Source: Bimuria novae-zelandiae CBS 107.79 (Eukaryota; Ascomycota; Dothideomycetes; Pleosporales; Didymosphaeriaceae). Taken from it: a DNA stretch of 64,000 bases. The position numbers and the translations under genes are program-made. Positions within the stretch are counted from its first letter, which is position 1. Each line of letters opens with the position of its first letter. Positions 21,901-30,769 of this stretch are shown here, piece by piece. A model generated the notes under the pieces. That model saw nothing but the letters and a program-made list of their open reading frames with translations, had not been told where the DNA came from and made no database searches. Location of the stretch: NCBI GenBank assembly GCA_010015655.1, contig ML976692.1, positions 241,120-305,119 of the forward strand, read 5' to 3'.

Positions 21901-22660
21901 AACGCTAAGGCAGTAGGAGCATGGAGAGGCTTCTAGCACACTATAAAATAACTAGAGTTTAATACCTATTAAATCTAGCTATGTATAGACAGCACCTTAG
22001 TTATATGGTGCCTAAGGGGCGATTTACCCCCCACCTCTTAATGGGCCTTTTTAGAGTGCCATAGCGCTATAGAGACTCACGACGTCTCTATTAAATAGGC
22101 CCCTAGACACCTAAGCATTAAAGGAAATAAGGCAGCAAACAGATTAGCTAACTTAGAAGCCTAACACCTATTACCCCTAACGGGTAAAGCTGCTCTGCCT
22201 ACACTCTTAGGCATTAAGACAATTGCCCGTAAGATATTATAACACACATAGCAGATCTAGTGGTCTGACAAAAAGAATAAACTCTCTAGATGGTATAAAA
22301 GCTGGCACCTAGACTATGCACCACGCAACAGTCTAAAGGAACTAGACCTACTAAGAGCTATCCTAGCTAGACTGCTTTCTATCTAGTCTAGACATGGGGA
22401 TTTTGCCTGGTACTACTAAAAGTATAATTATAAGGATATAAACCTTACCTGCTTATGCAGACAGGATAAGACACTAGAGCACCTTGCGCTCTGCCGCAAG
22501 ACCCTAGGGGCCTTTAGTAGATAGCCACTTCGACCACCTACACTACTATCTAGCCGGGCTAACGGCCTGGCGTATACTGCGGTGCTGCTGGGGGATCCAG
22601 AGGCCTTTAAAGCCTTCACCCAACTCACACAGTACTACACCAAGATTTGTCCCCGCTAGC
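18960..22660 (+). pseudogene. LINE copy 1 ORF2 relic: APE, RT, RNase H, CCHC
   Basis: APE domain about 18960-19560 (CVQEPF with CAA now TAA, GLARPRVITYIRKGC, LIGGDFNARHKSF). RT about 20300-21330 with RPIALLSCI, LDVQGAFNALLKNRLL, GTPQGSPLSLVLYTLY, FGYADDICLYQ and LGVWFNRRLTFRRYV. RNase H about 21760-22160 with DGSK, CIDSTLVIWCL and WAPRHLSIKGNKAAN; the usual catalytic Glu reads Lys (NAKAVGA) and the last Asp reads Asn, both G-to-A changes. A C-terminal CLCRQDKTLEHLALC finger follows. Stops are almost all TAG/TAA at expected Gln/Trp. Confidence 0.85.
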
Positions 22661-22767
22661 TCTTGCAGCCCTGTAACAGCAACAAGTAATACAGCACCTA
22701 GCAAGAACTAGGTCTAGCATAATAGCTATAATACTCCCTACCCCTCTTCCTCTCTTTCCCCTCCCCC

Positions 22768-22812
22768 TACACACACACACACACACACACACTCGCTCTC
22801 TCTCTCTCTTAG
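22768..22812 (+). repeat. (CA)n/(CT)n microsatellite in LINE copy 1 3' region
   Basis: An uninterrupted CA run followed by CGCTCTCTCTCT. Copy 2 has the same tract at 34570-34612, where the first CA units read as TA. Confidence 0.8.
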
Positions 22813-23064
22813 CACATAGATGCCTCAAAATGCAAGGAAACCACCCTAATGTATATATATCGCTCAGCCTCCCCAACTGGAAGGGGAGCTATAGTTCCGA
22901 AATGGTAGTAATACCCGCGCAGGCAAGAAATGCTTTCTAGGGTAGTATATTAGCACTATAATTCCATAGCTTAGCACGTCGTATATGCCCTTCGGGAGGC
23001 GAGATGGTGGACTTAATCCCCATTAAAGAGACGTAAAATGAATACCAACCAACCAACCAACTAA

Positions 23065-23077
23065 GCCCCGTAACGCT
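23065..23077 (+). repeat. LINE copy 1 target-site duplication (3' copy)
   Basis: GCCCCGTAACGCT, identical to 17063-17075; the transposase frame resumes directly after it (EVILQKYRPSTP). Confidence 0.95.
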
Positions 23078-23161
23078 GAGGTTATCCTTCAGAAATACAG
23101 GCCATCAACTCCAGTGGAGCAGGATTCGAGAGAGAGCAGTACCTCTGTACTCAGCGGCAAG

Positions 23162-23346
23162 NNNNNNNNNNNNNNNNNNNNNNNNNNNNNNNNNNNNNNN
23201 NNNNNNNNNNNNNNNNNNNNNNNNNNNNNNNNNNNNNNNNNNNNNNNNNNNNNNNNNNNNNNNNNNNNNNNNNNNNNNNNNNNNNNNNNNNNNNNNNNNN
23301 NNNNNNNNNNNNNNNNNNNNNNNNNNNNNNNNNNNNNNNNNNNNNN
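23162..23346. other. Assembly gap (185 N)
   Basis: A run of N inside the pogo transposase C-terminal region. The transposase frame is the same on both sides if the gap length is right. Confidence 0.95.
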
Positions 23347-23889
23347 GTCCCCGAGGAAGCTGAGGGAGGCTAGAGTACGCGAGAGCGTTGTAGATAAGGA
23401 GAAAGAGAAAGTAGAACTCGAAAAAGCACGTAAGAAGGCAGAAATAACCTCAGCTAAGCTACGTAACCTGCAGGAGAAGAAAGAGAGAGAAAGGTTGAGG
23501 GTTAAGAAAAGGGAGGAAAAGGAGAGGGTCGCGGCGGAGAAACAGGCTGAGCAACAACGGATGATTCAGGAGAAAGAAAACTCCGAAAAGGCTATACAAA
23601 CTTCCCAAAAGGGAAAGAGGAAGGCCTCAAAGCCTGCCGCAGCGCCAAAATAGAAAAAAAAGCAACGTGTGGTGGTTGCTGAGGGTAGGGGGGATAGGGG
23701 TGATGAAATGGGGCGTGATCCAGCACCCACAACAACAACGCGCCGTGGCCGCAACATCAAACTTCCAGCGAAATTCCAGTAGTACATCTTTTTCGCAGCA
23801 ATTTATATAGTAATTGAATGAATTATTAGAATATTCTAGCTATTGTGGATGACTCAGTAACGAGGTGTTGTAAACTGCGTGATTTGGTT

Positions 23890-23935
23890 GGGGTGCGCCA
23901 TTTGCCGAACCGCGCCAAGTGCTGAACCAACATGT
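23890..23935 (-). repeat. Right 46-bp TIR of pogo element
   Basis: Perfect inverted match to 15840-15885; followed by TA. Confidence 0.95.
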
Positions 23936-23937
23936 TA

Positions 23938-25076
23938 GCAGAAATTCCGGTCAACCGCCGTATCTATACTAACCATCTTTCCCCTCACCTAACTGATGTT
24001 CAGCTACCGAAAACTGCAGAACGAATTCACCATGGCACCCGCCTGCAGAAAGCCTTGGACATCCGCACTCATTCTACGCGACAATGACAAAGTCGTTCCT
24101 CTTCGTGTCGGCAAAGGTGCGAGCACCCGGGAGTACTCAGCTTCGATGGCGTTGTTAGAGGCGTGCTCGGATGTGTTTGCCCGACAGTACATGAAGCGCT
24201 TCTCACTGTATAGCATGGCGCATGTCTTTAACTCCTCTCAGGCTGCAGCACTCGTATCTCAAATTCGAACAAGACGATGCAAAGGTCATCGAGGGGTAAC
24301 GCGCTGCCAACGAACAGAACGTTCGATCCGAACAATCGACCCGAACGGCGTTTTCTGGTGTTTTGGATCGAACGAACGAACAGGCATGGTGAGTCGAACA
24401 GAGCTTCGAACGAACGCATTATTAGAGCCAAACGTTCGGTTGTTCGGTTGTTCGGGACTACGTTTGATCGATTTAGTATGGGGATTCTGTCCTAATTGGT
24501 GGAGTATTACCTTGTTCTGCTGTCCTTGTGCCACGCGTGGCGTTGTCGTATATTGCCTTGTGCAACGTTCTTGTAGGAGAAGAAAACTCTGAGTTTTCTC
24601 GTCGACGTGCCTCCCACTGTTTCCCATCGTCAGCCGTGAGCGTATCTTGTTATGGATCAATTTGTTACCCGCTCGCACTCGACCCAGTCGACCCAGTCGA
24701 CCCAGTCAACCCGGCTGGCATTTGACAGCTATCACCATCCCGGGTCGCGTACGGTAGCTGTCATGGCGATGGCGGAGAGCTTCGAGAGCTTGGATGACTC
24801 GCCATCTGAAGTGGAGTTCGTCGCTCCTACGCATGAGTTTCCCGGCGAGCTGAAAGCGTCCGGAGCTCGTTTTCCTATTGTATGGACCCGCCTCTGGTAA
24901 GGCAAACGTCTCCTCAACCACGTCGTCAAGAAGGATGCCGGCCAAAACATCCAGCTGGTGGACGGCAGCCAGTTTCTCGACCACAACACCAACCTCCTTC
25001 CTAATTAGGAAAGTTGTATATATACGAACGTTCGGCCGAACGTTCGTTGTACTGTTCGAAGACGCTGGGTACACTT
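23938..25076. other. Repeat-bearing spacer with a possible BTB-like fragment
   Basis: From 24031 on the plus strand a reading VVPLRVGKGASTREYSASMALLEACSDVFARQ resembles the start of a BTB-type domain, but it loses similarity after about 24200, where GTTCG/CGAAC repeats begin. A second coding-like fragment (AESFESLDDSPSEVEF, about 24763-24900) ends in a stop. No full gene can be built. A small (GACCCAGTC)n run lies near 24680. Confidence 0.35.
24303..24465. repeat. Cluster of CGAAC/GTTCG pentamers
   Basis: About a dozen CGAAC or GTTCG units within 165 bp, in both orientations, including CGAACGAACGAAC and GTTCGGTTGTTCGGTTGTTCG. A matching perfect palindrome (CGAACGTTCGGCCGAACGTTCG-like) sits at about 25027-25050. 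Dense short motifs near both ends of a ~770-bp segment resemble the subterminal repeats of hAT-type elements, but I could not define ends or a duplication. Confidence 0.5.
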
Positions 25077-25205
25077 TTAACAGGTATACTCAATCTCTAA
25101 GCCAACCGTTGGAATACCTTCAAAATCCCCCGGCATCACGTAAGATATCCGTTCAGCGCACAGGGAGGAGCGCATAGGTGATTTGACACCATAAAGGACA
25201 GTGTT
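25077..25205 (-). pseudogene. Relic of the C-terminus of the secreted-protein gene next door
   Basis: The last ~40 residues before the stop at 25077, RISYVMPGDFEGIPTVGLEIEYTC, align with the end of the gene at 25466-27216 (NISYVVPEDFQGVPKVDLDITYTC). Only this 3' end is present; upstream sequence (25206-25343) has no similarity. It looks like the stump of a tandem duplicate whose body was lost or displaced, possibly by the neighbouring repeats. Confidence 0.65.
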
Positions 25206-25465
25206 TGCGCGATAATACACACGCACACACCAGGTCACAGCCATAGTAAGGAGAGCACGCGCGATCAGGGCCCCGAGGACGTGGATGACGAAGAATGCGC
25301 TTGAGGACATAGGCGAGGAATATGTGCAGAAGGGCGGTTTCACCTGTCGTTAATGAGGGGAGAAGTCAAAGGCGGTCGTAGGGGAACTTGGTGTGACGTA
25401 TGAAGACAGCTTCTTCTGTTTTTAGTTGGTCTACAACAATCATGAGCCTTACAGTATGTATACCA

Positions 25466-27216
25466 CTAGCAGGTATAAGTTATGTCCAAATCAACTTTTG
25501 GAACACCTTGGAAATCTTCGGGCACCACATAAGATATGTTGTAGAAGACGTGATTGCGTAGTGAACTTCCGTAGACCACAGGCTGAGGCTCCAGACCCGG
25601 TGCATCGACTCCAATCTCTACACAAGGTAACTCGCCATCTAGCCCCGTGATCGTCTTCCCTGATAGCGTCCAACTTGGAGGGACATTCGACAGCGCGAAC
25701 GTAAAGATATCGCTCCCAGCTTCTGTGCGATTTGGGTAACTAACACTTAGATGATTCGGTGTCGCAACGGCATGAATGGAGCTTGCGCTAGGGTACAAAC
25801 TGAAGAAGGTGTTGAGCGGTGAAGGTTTGTGTGTTTTGTCGCCCGCCCAGTGGACAATAGCAGGTACGAACTGGTCGCCGCGGTTGACCGATTCAACGAA
25901 CGATTCGCCACCGATCATGAGCTCGCGGCTGATCCAGGATGTTGCGGTCCTGGAGTGTTTGCCCTCAAGATCGTCATATATCGTCTTGTTAATGTATCGT
26001 GACGGTCCGATAAAGGTTCCGCGAAGCTTCTCTTGGACGGGTGTTGGAACAACGGACTTGACCGTCTCAATCACGAGCGCGATAGCGGCACCTTGAACGA
26101 TGTCGAATAGGAGGTCGCCTTCCATCTTCCAAGTCAAAGGAATCGCTGAGTGCCCGAACATGCCCCAGAGAAAGTTGATCAGTGCGGTTGAATGTTGTGT
26201 CATATCTCGCGTATATGCGCGATCATAAGGACCGACGAAATTGCCAAGGTAGCCATTGTAGTGATCCGCCATGTCCGTCCACATTTCTCGCAAGATGATC
26301 TTGGCTGAAGAAGTCATGGTTTGATCCTTTGGTCCGTATTTGAGCTGCGCACCAAGCGCCCAAGTATCAATACCATAGTAACCCGGCGAGTTATACTCAG
26401 ACAGAGTGTTGGCACCGTTGAGCTGGAAAAGTTGCAACAGCTTGGTACCTTGGTCGTTTGCGAAATCGATGAGTGCTTTGTTATTCCGTCGAGCACCGAT
26501 CCAGCCGACGACCAATGCGCGCATTATTGCTGGGTTGCTGTAGTATAATCCTAGATTGTCGACTTTAGGAGAGGTTCCATTGCGTCGCATGCCACCAATC
26601 GCTGCAACCCCCAGTGAGTCTTCGATCTTCGCAACCAAATCACTGCCAAGGAGCTGCCCAAACTCCTCCACTACCTGGACCAACTGAGTTCCAACAAATT
26701 CTCTCCAGTTAGGATCGTAAGTGGTGTATATTTTGGGTGGGTATAGTGTGGAATTGGATGTGGGATCTGGCTAGTCTGGGGACAGCTTATACGTTCCATA
26801 CCAGGGAGCATCAAAGTCTCGCCTCATTTGACAAGCCAATCTAGGTAAAAGATTAGCGTAGGTATTTTAGTAAAGTATTCAGACCTACATATTGTTAATA
26901 GCGGCTTTGGCTTTGCTCAAATCGTCTCCTTCATTTCTATACAGCAAACCCGCTAGATACCAAGCGGTGAATCGTACGGACCAGCTCCCCTTATCGGTGT
27001 ATGATATAAAGTTGTAAGAGGTGTCATAGCGGTTGTCTTGCACATGCATGGACCAATCGAATAGGTCTTGTGCTTCTGTGATCTGTAAGCGCCTGGGCTT
27101 ATTTGTTTGTGTAGGTCATGTAACATACCTCGGCTCAAGATTGTCGTCTTGGGTTCGATGGCGCTGGCAATACACGTTGAAGAAAGCACTGTCCATACAT
27201 AATGCGATACCTTCAT
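25466..27216 (-). pseudogene. Secreted alpha-helical (toroid-like) protein gene with one internal TAG
   Basis: Exons on the minus strand: 27216-27129, 27075-26889, 26840-25466. The introns are 53 and 48 nt with good sites. The sum is 1650 nt (549 codons), in frame throughout except one TAG at 26771-26773 (after TYKLSPD). The N-terminus is a signal peptide (MKVSHYVWTVLSSTCIASA). The body has many helix-like segments with aromatic motifs (SVRFTAWYLAGLLYR, YNSPGYYGIDTWALGAQL, NFVGPYDRAYTRDMTQHS, LINFLWGMFGHSAIPL), and a beta-rich C-terminal domain ends in EIxYTC. I recognise the style of a secreted glycoside-hydrolase-like (alpha/alpha) toroid but cannot name the family. The stop fits CAG/TGG to TAG. 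Otherwise intact, so either a recent pseudogene or a base error. Confidence 0.7.
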
Positions 27217-27741
27217 TGTGCGACCGTTGGAGGAAGCCCGCGCAGATGATGCGGCTCCATGTAGGGCAGATGAGCCATGCTTTATGCGCCCGCGGAAACC
27301 TTTGCCTTGACCGATGTCACTCAGCGGATAATTGAGAAAATTTCACCTGTAAACCAAGAATCTCGGCACATTTGTATCCCGAACAAAAATTCGGGTATTC
27401 TCTTGGAGCGCAGTGGGGGAGAGGTTGGAGAGGACGGTGTGAAGAGCTATCCTAGATGTGGAAGGTACCCCGGACGCCACCTCCCCCGCCATCCCAGGGT
27501 TAAGCTGTAGATTCTAAAAAGCCTAGATGCTGCTTATTATAATGGGGAAAGTACAATCTGCAGACCGCTCAATAGACTTAGATTCTGCTGGAGAAATGAA
27601 CTCTGATTTTCGGAAACGATGATGAACGAACGGACCCAGTGGACCGACGCTAACGTGTCCGTGCGCGTGATGCGCGGATTCGCGTGATGCGCGGGCAACA
27701 CCAAAACACCCTCAACTTCAACACGCGACAACTCCACTAAT
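27217..27741. other. Spacer and probable left end of the third pogo-like element
   Basis: About 27655-27695 holds a direct repeat of GCGTGATGCGCGG, and a C/A-rich stretch leads into the transposase relic. The left TIR of that element should lie near 27630-27690, but its partner is not visible (it would fall in or beyond the N gap), so the ends stay undefined. Confidence 0.4.
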
Positions 27742-28862
27742 ATAGATCTAATTTAAGCTACAATTAATAATATTAAATTATTAAAGCCAGGCGAAACTTT
27801 CTTGTACACAAAAACTGCTACTAAATATAGTGTTATACGGTCTACATTGATCCGAAGGCATAGAGGAATAACGCGCCCTACACAAGTTAAGAACTCTAGC
27901 CAGTAAAAGCTTACCCTACAGCAAGAGGAGGAGCTTGTACGATATATTAAAAGACTTACAGAGAGACATATACCTCCTACTAGAGAGATGATACAGAACT
28001 TTGCCTTAACAATAGCAAAGGAGCTAGTCAGCGAGAGCTAGGTTACCCGCTTTATTAACTAACACAGCATTTATCTTATCTCGCAATGGACCGTCGGGAT
28101 GGATAGCAATCGCCATAACGCTGATTTAGTAGATAAATATCGCCTCTATTTTAACCTTTTATACAGTAAGATAGATTAATATTGCATAGATCCTCGTCAT
28201 ACCTACAATATAGATGAAAAAGGCGTCCTGATCGGTATTGTTGGTAGATCAAAGAGAATATTCAGCAGACGAATGTGGGAGAAGAAGGAGGTTAGAGCAT
28301 TACTCCAAGATGGCAATCGCGCATAGATCACGCTCCTGGCATGTATCTGCGCTAATGGATTAGCTCTGCTGCCAAGCCTTATCTATAAGGCTGCCAACAA
28401 GGGCATCCAATCAAGCTGGGTAGAGGATATTAAGGCAGGATATTATAAAGTCTTTATTACCTCATCATCCTCTAGCTAGACAAACAACGATATTAGACTT
28501 GCCTGGCTTAAGCAGGTGTTTAATCGCTGTATAAAAGAGAAGGCTCGACGATTATATTAACTTTTAATCCTAGATAGCCATAGCTCCCACATTACTATAG
28601 ACTTTATTAACTACTATAATTAGAATAAGATCCTGCTTGCTATTCTGCCTTCTTATTTAACTTATACGCTTTAGCCACTTAACGTTATAATGTTTAAGCC
28701 TCTATCAACAGCCTACTTAGCAGAGCTATTAAATTACCTTTATAGAAGCTAGGGCTTAGCTTCTATTACTAAAGGCGACTTCTTCCCACTATTCTAGAAT
28801 GCGTGGAAGGCCTCCTTTAAGGAATTAACTATCCTCAGCTCTTTTAGAGCCACAGGCATATC

Positions 28863-28876
28863 GCCACCTAATCCTA
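28863..28876 (+). repeat. LINE copy 2 target-site duplication (5' copy)
   Basis: GCCACCTAATCCTA, 14 bp, repeated at 34864-34877. Different sequence from the copy 1 duplication, but the same position in the transposase. Confidence 0.95.
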
Positions 28877-30769
28877 CACCGAACACCAACTTTTCGATTT
28901 TTAGATATCCTCTCTAAAGACCCTAATAATCCTAGCAACTGAACAAGCTCACTGCGCTAATTCTAGGAGTACCTCTAACGTCCGCCTAGCCCTCCGCGCA
29001 GACGCGCAAAGGAGCTTGTTAGGATAGTAGAGTCTCCCTCCTCCCAGCACACAGGGTCCCCAGACCCTGTGATCCCTCAGCAGCTTTATACACGCGCCCT
29101 AAGACGGCCCCAGGAGGATATGCATTACCATGCACCCCTTCTAAGTAGCTAGAACCCTAGTAGGGGCGCTTTTAAACCTCGCGTCTCTGATGCTATCTAA
29201 CGCCACATTACTAAGACTTAGCAGATTGCCTAGCTATAGAATACTATTACTACGGCTTTTGCAGCAGCGGTAGACCAACACGTAAAGAGCTATACTAACC
29301 CTTAAGAGGCTAAGATTGCTAAGGAGCTGTAGTAGAGAGTTATCTAGGCTCTAACCTCGCTCTCCCTAAGTAACTCCCCCCCTAGCTCCCGCTAGAGCAG
29401 TAATACTAGTTACAGTAACCCTAAGAGCTAAGAGTCGGGACGCCGCTTTTAGGCGGACGTAGCCAGAGACCCCTAGATCTTAGATAGGGGTGGTAGTTAA
29501 CCCCTAATTCTTGCTAGGCCCTGGCCTAACCCGCCCGCTAAGCTAAAAAAAGATAATTAAATATTTGTAGCTATCTCTAACCCGGCAATGCGACTGTAAT
29601 AACCCTTACCCTTTACGATATATCTATCGCATCACCAATTAACACAGGCTAGGCGATTACCCCAGCAAATGAGAACATCTGGGGCCAACTTCTAACTTAA
29701 GAAAACCAGGAACTTCTAGTAAGAGCGCTAGACGGAGACGCGGTGAGGATCCTAGAACGCTAGACTAACTACGTAGTATAAGGAGTACCCAGCTCTTTTC
29801 GGACCCTAGATAGCACAGAACTACTAACTACTATCTAGCTAGTAGAGGAAGAGGTCTGCTTGCAAATAGGTAAGTAGCTAGTTAGTTATAAGACCTTACG
29901 ATATAGGGCGAATTAGCATGGCCTTACTACCTGGATCGTTTTATACAAGGAGCCAGTCCGCTCGTTCCGGCTCTTTGGCACCAGCCAATTCTCAAAGGAA
30001 ATCCATAAGTATCCCACCATATAGCGATATAACCCAGGCTGCCAGGGCTACTGCAACGCTGCCTACTATACCCGAGTAGCCCGCTGTGCACACTGCGGGG
30101 ACCGTACGGATAGATACTAAGAATAGTACGGAGACAGTTGCGCCCATAAAGCTATATATGCTAACTATTATAGCCTTTATCTAGCTAGTTACACTAACTG
30201 CCCGGCAGCTCCTCGCTAGGTTAACAAACATATTACTAAGCCTATAAAGACTAAGCTAAAGGCTATCCGTCGCGTAGGCAAAATAGCATAGTAGCACCTC
30301 TATAGGATAGTTAAAGTAGCCCTTAAATAGGCAACACTTTAGCCTAAGGCTCCTCTTATAGAGGTATTAGAGATAGTGCCTTCTTACCTTTCTGCCTAGA
30401 GGTAAGAAGGAGAAAGCAGGGCTACACCTTCTATAACTACTACCTCCTATGTATCCTCCTCTACTACTGGTAGAGAAAAGAGACTAAGGCGGGCCGCCAC
30501 AGGCTAGAGGAGCCTTAATATAGAATAACTGTCTATTAGTAGCATTCGTCCACAATTAACTATCTACACTAACCTGTCTACCTTAGAGAGGGAAGACGCT
30601 AGTATAAGCGATAACCCGCTATTATTATACTAGAATACCCTTATAACATCCTAGCCGACACCAGGCATTAATAGCCTAGCCTATTAAGTAAATAACTATG
30701 TGTATGCTAGGCTAATGTTAGTAGGAGCTTATCTTAGCATATTATAATACTAGAGGTGGCGTTTTAGAA

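Larger units (their letters stand above)
17076..23064 (+). mobile_element. Tad-like (I superfamily) LINE, copy 1, nested in pogo transposase
   Basis: 5989 bp, starting CACCGAACACCAACTTTTCG and ending in a (CCAA)n tail (AACCAACCAACCAACTAA), between 13-bp duplications. The second copy (28877-34863) is 5987 bp with the same ends. Order: Gag-like ORF1 with CCHC knuckles (~18230-18420), AP endonuclease (VQEP-like near 18985; GGDFNARH near 19290), reverse transcriptase (GYADD near 20833), RNase H (DGS near 21777, IDST near 21978) and a C-terminal CCHC finger (22452-22500). APE+RT+RNase H with a terminal CCHC is the arrangement of the fungal Tad clade. Dozens of TAG codons stand where CAG or TGG is expected, consistent with RIP. 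Not coding-competent. Confidence 0.9.
15930..23782 (+). pseudogene. pogo-family transposase (HTH-psq, CENP-B HTH, DDE_1), split by LINE and nonsense codons
   Basis: The coding parts are 15930-17075 and 23078-23782. Domains in order: an N-terminal psq/HTH (AIEEIKSRGPGEEFSYRKIA, KKYGVPDTTLRRIHQGK), a CENP-B-type HTH (LTPQQELELVSYIEKLTGR, KSWVTRFINRY), a DDE_1 core (YNMDEKGFLTG, ALQDGNREW, LLIVDGHGSHVTREFIDYC, PPHSTYTLQPLDV, TGIWPRNA), then a charged coiled coil and a basic end RRGRNIKLPAKF. The acidic residues in MDEKG and VDGHGSH are present. In-frame stops lie at 16287 (TAG, Trp expected), 16608 (TAA), 16950 (TAG) and 23651 (TAG); all fit C-to-T or G-to-A changes. The LINE interrupts right after the codons for WPRNA. 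About 617 codons without the insertion. Confidence 0.9.
15840..23935 (+). mobile_element. pogo-like DNA transposon with perfect 46-bp TIRs, carrying a nested LINE
   Basis: TIRs at 15840-15885 and 23890-23935 are identical over 46 bp (start ACATGTTGGTTCAGC) and are flanked by TA on both sides (15838-15839, 23936-23937). The element holds one pogo transposase gene (15930-23782) split by a 6-kb LINE at 17076-23064. Without the LINE and one target duplication it is about 2.1 kb, normal for fungal pogo/Fot elements. Base composition is close to host DNA and only a few nonsense codons are present, so it is far less RIP-affected than the LINE inside it. A 185-bp N run lies at 23162-23346. Confidence 0.95.

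Noticed and set aside
23114..23653. Stand-alone 179-codon ORF
   Set aside because: It is the C-terminal part of the pogo transposase after the LINE insertion, partly across the 185-N gap, not a separate gene.
26765..26780. An intron or programmed readthrough to explain the TAG in the secreted-protein gene
   Set aside because: Coding sequence is continuous on both sides with no suitable splice pair, and the context after the TAG (CCA) is not a known readthrough motif.
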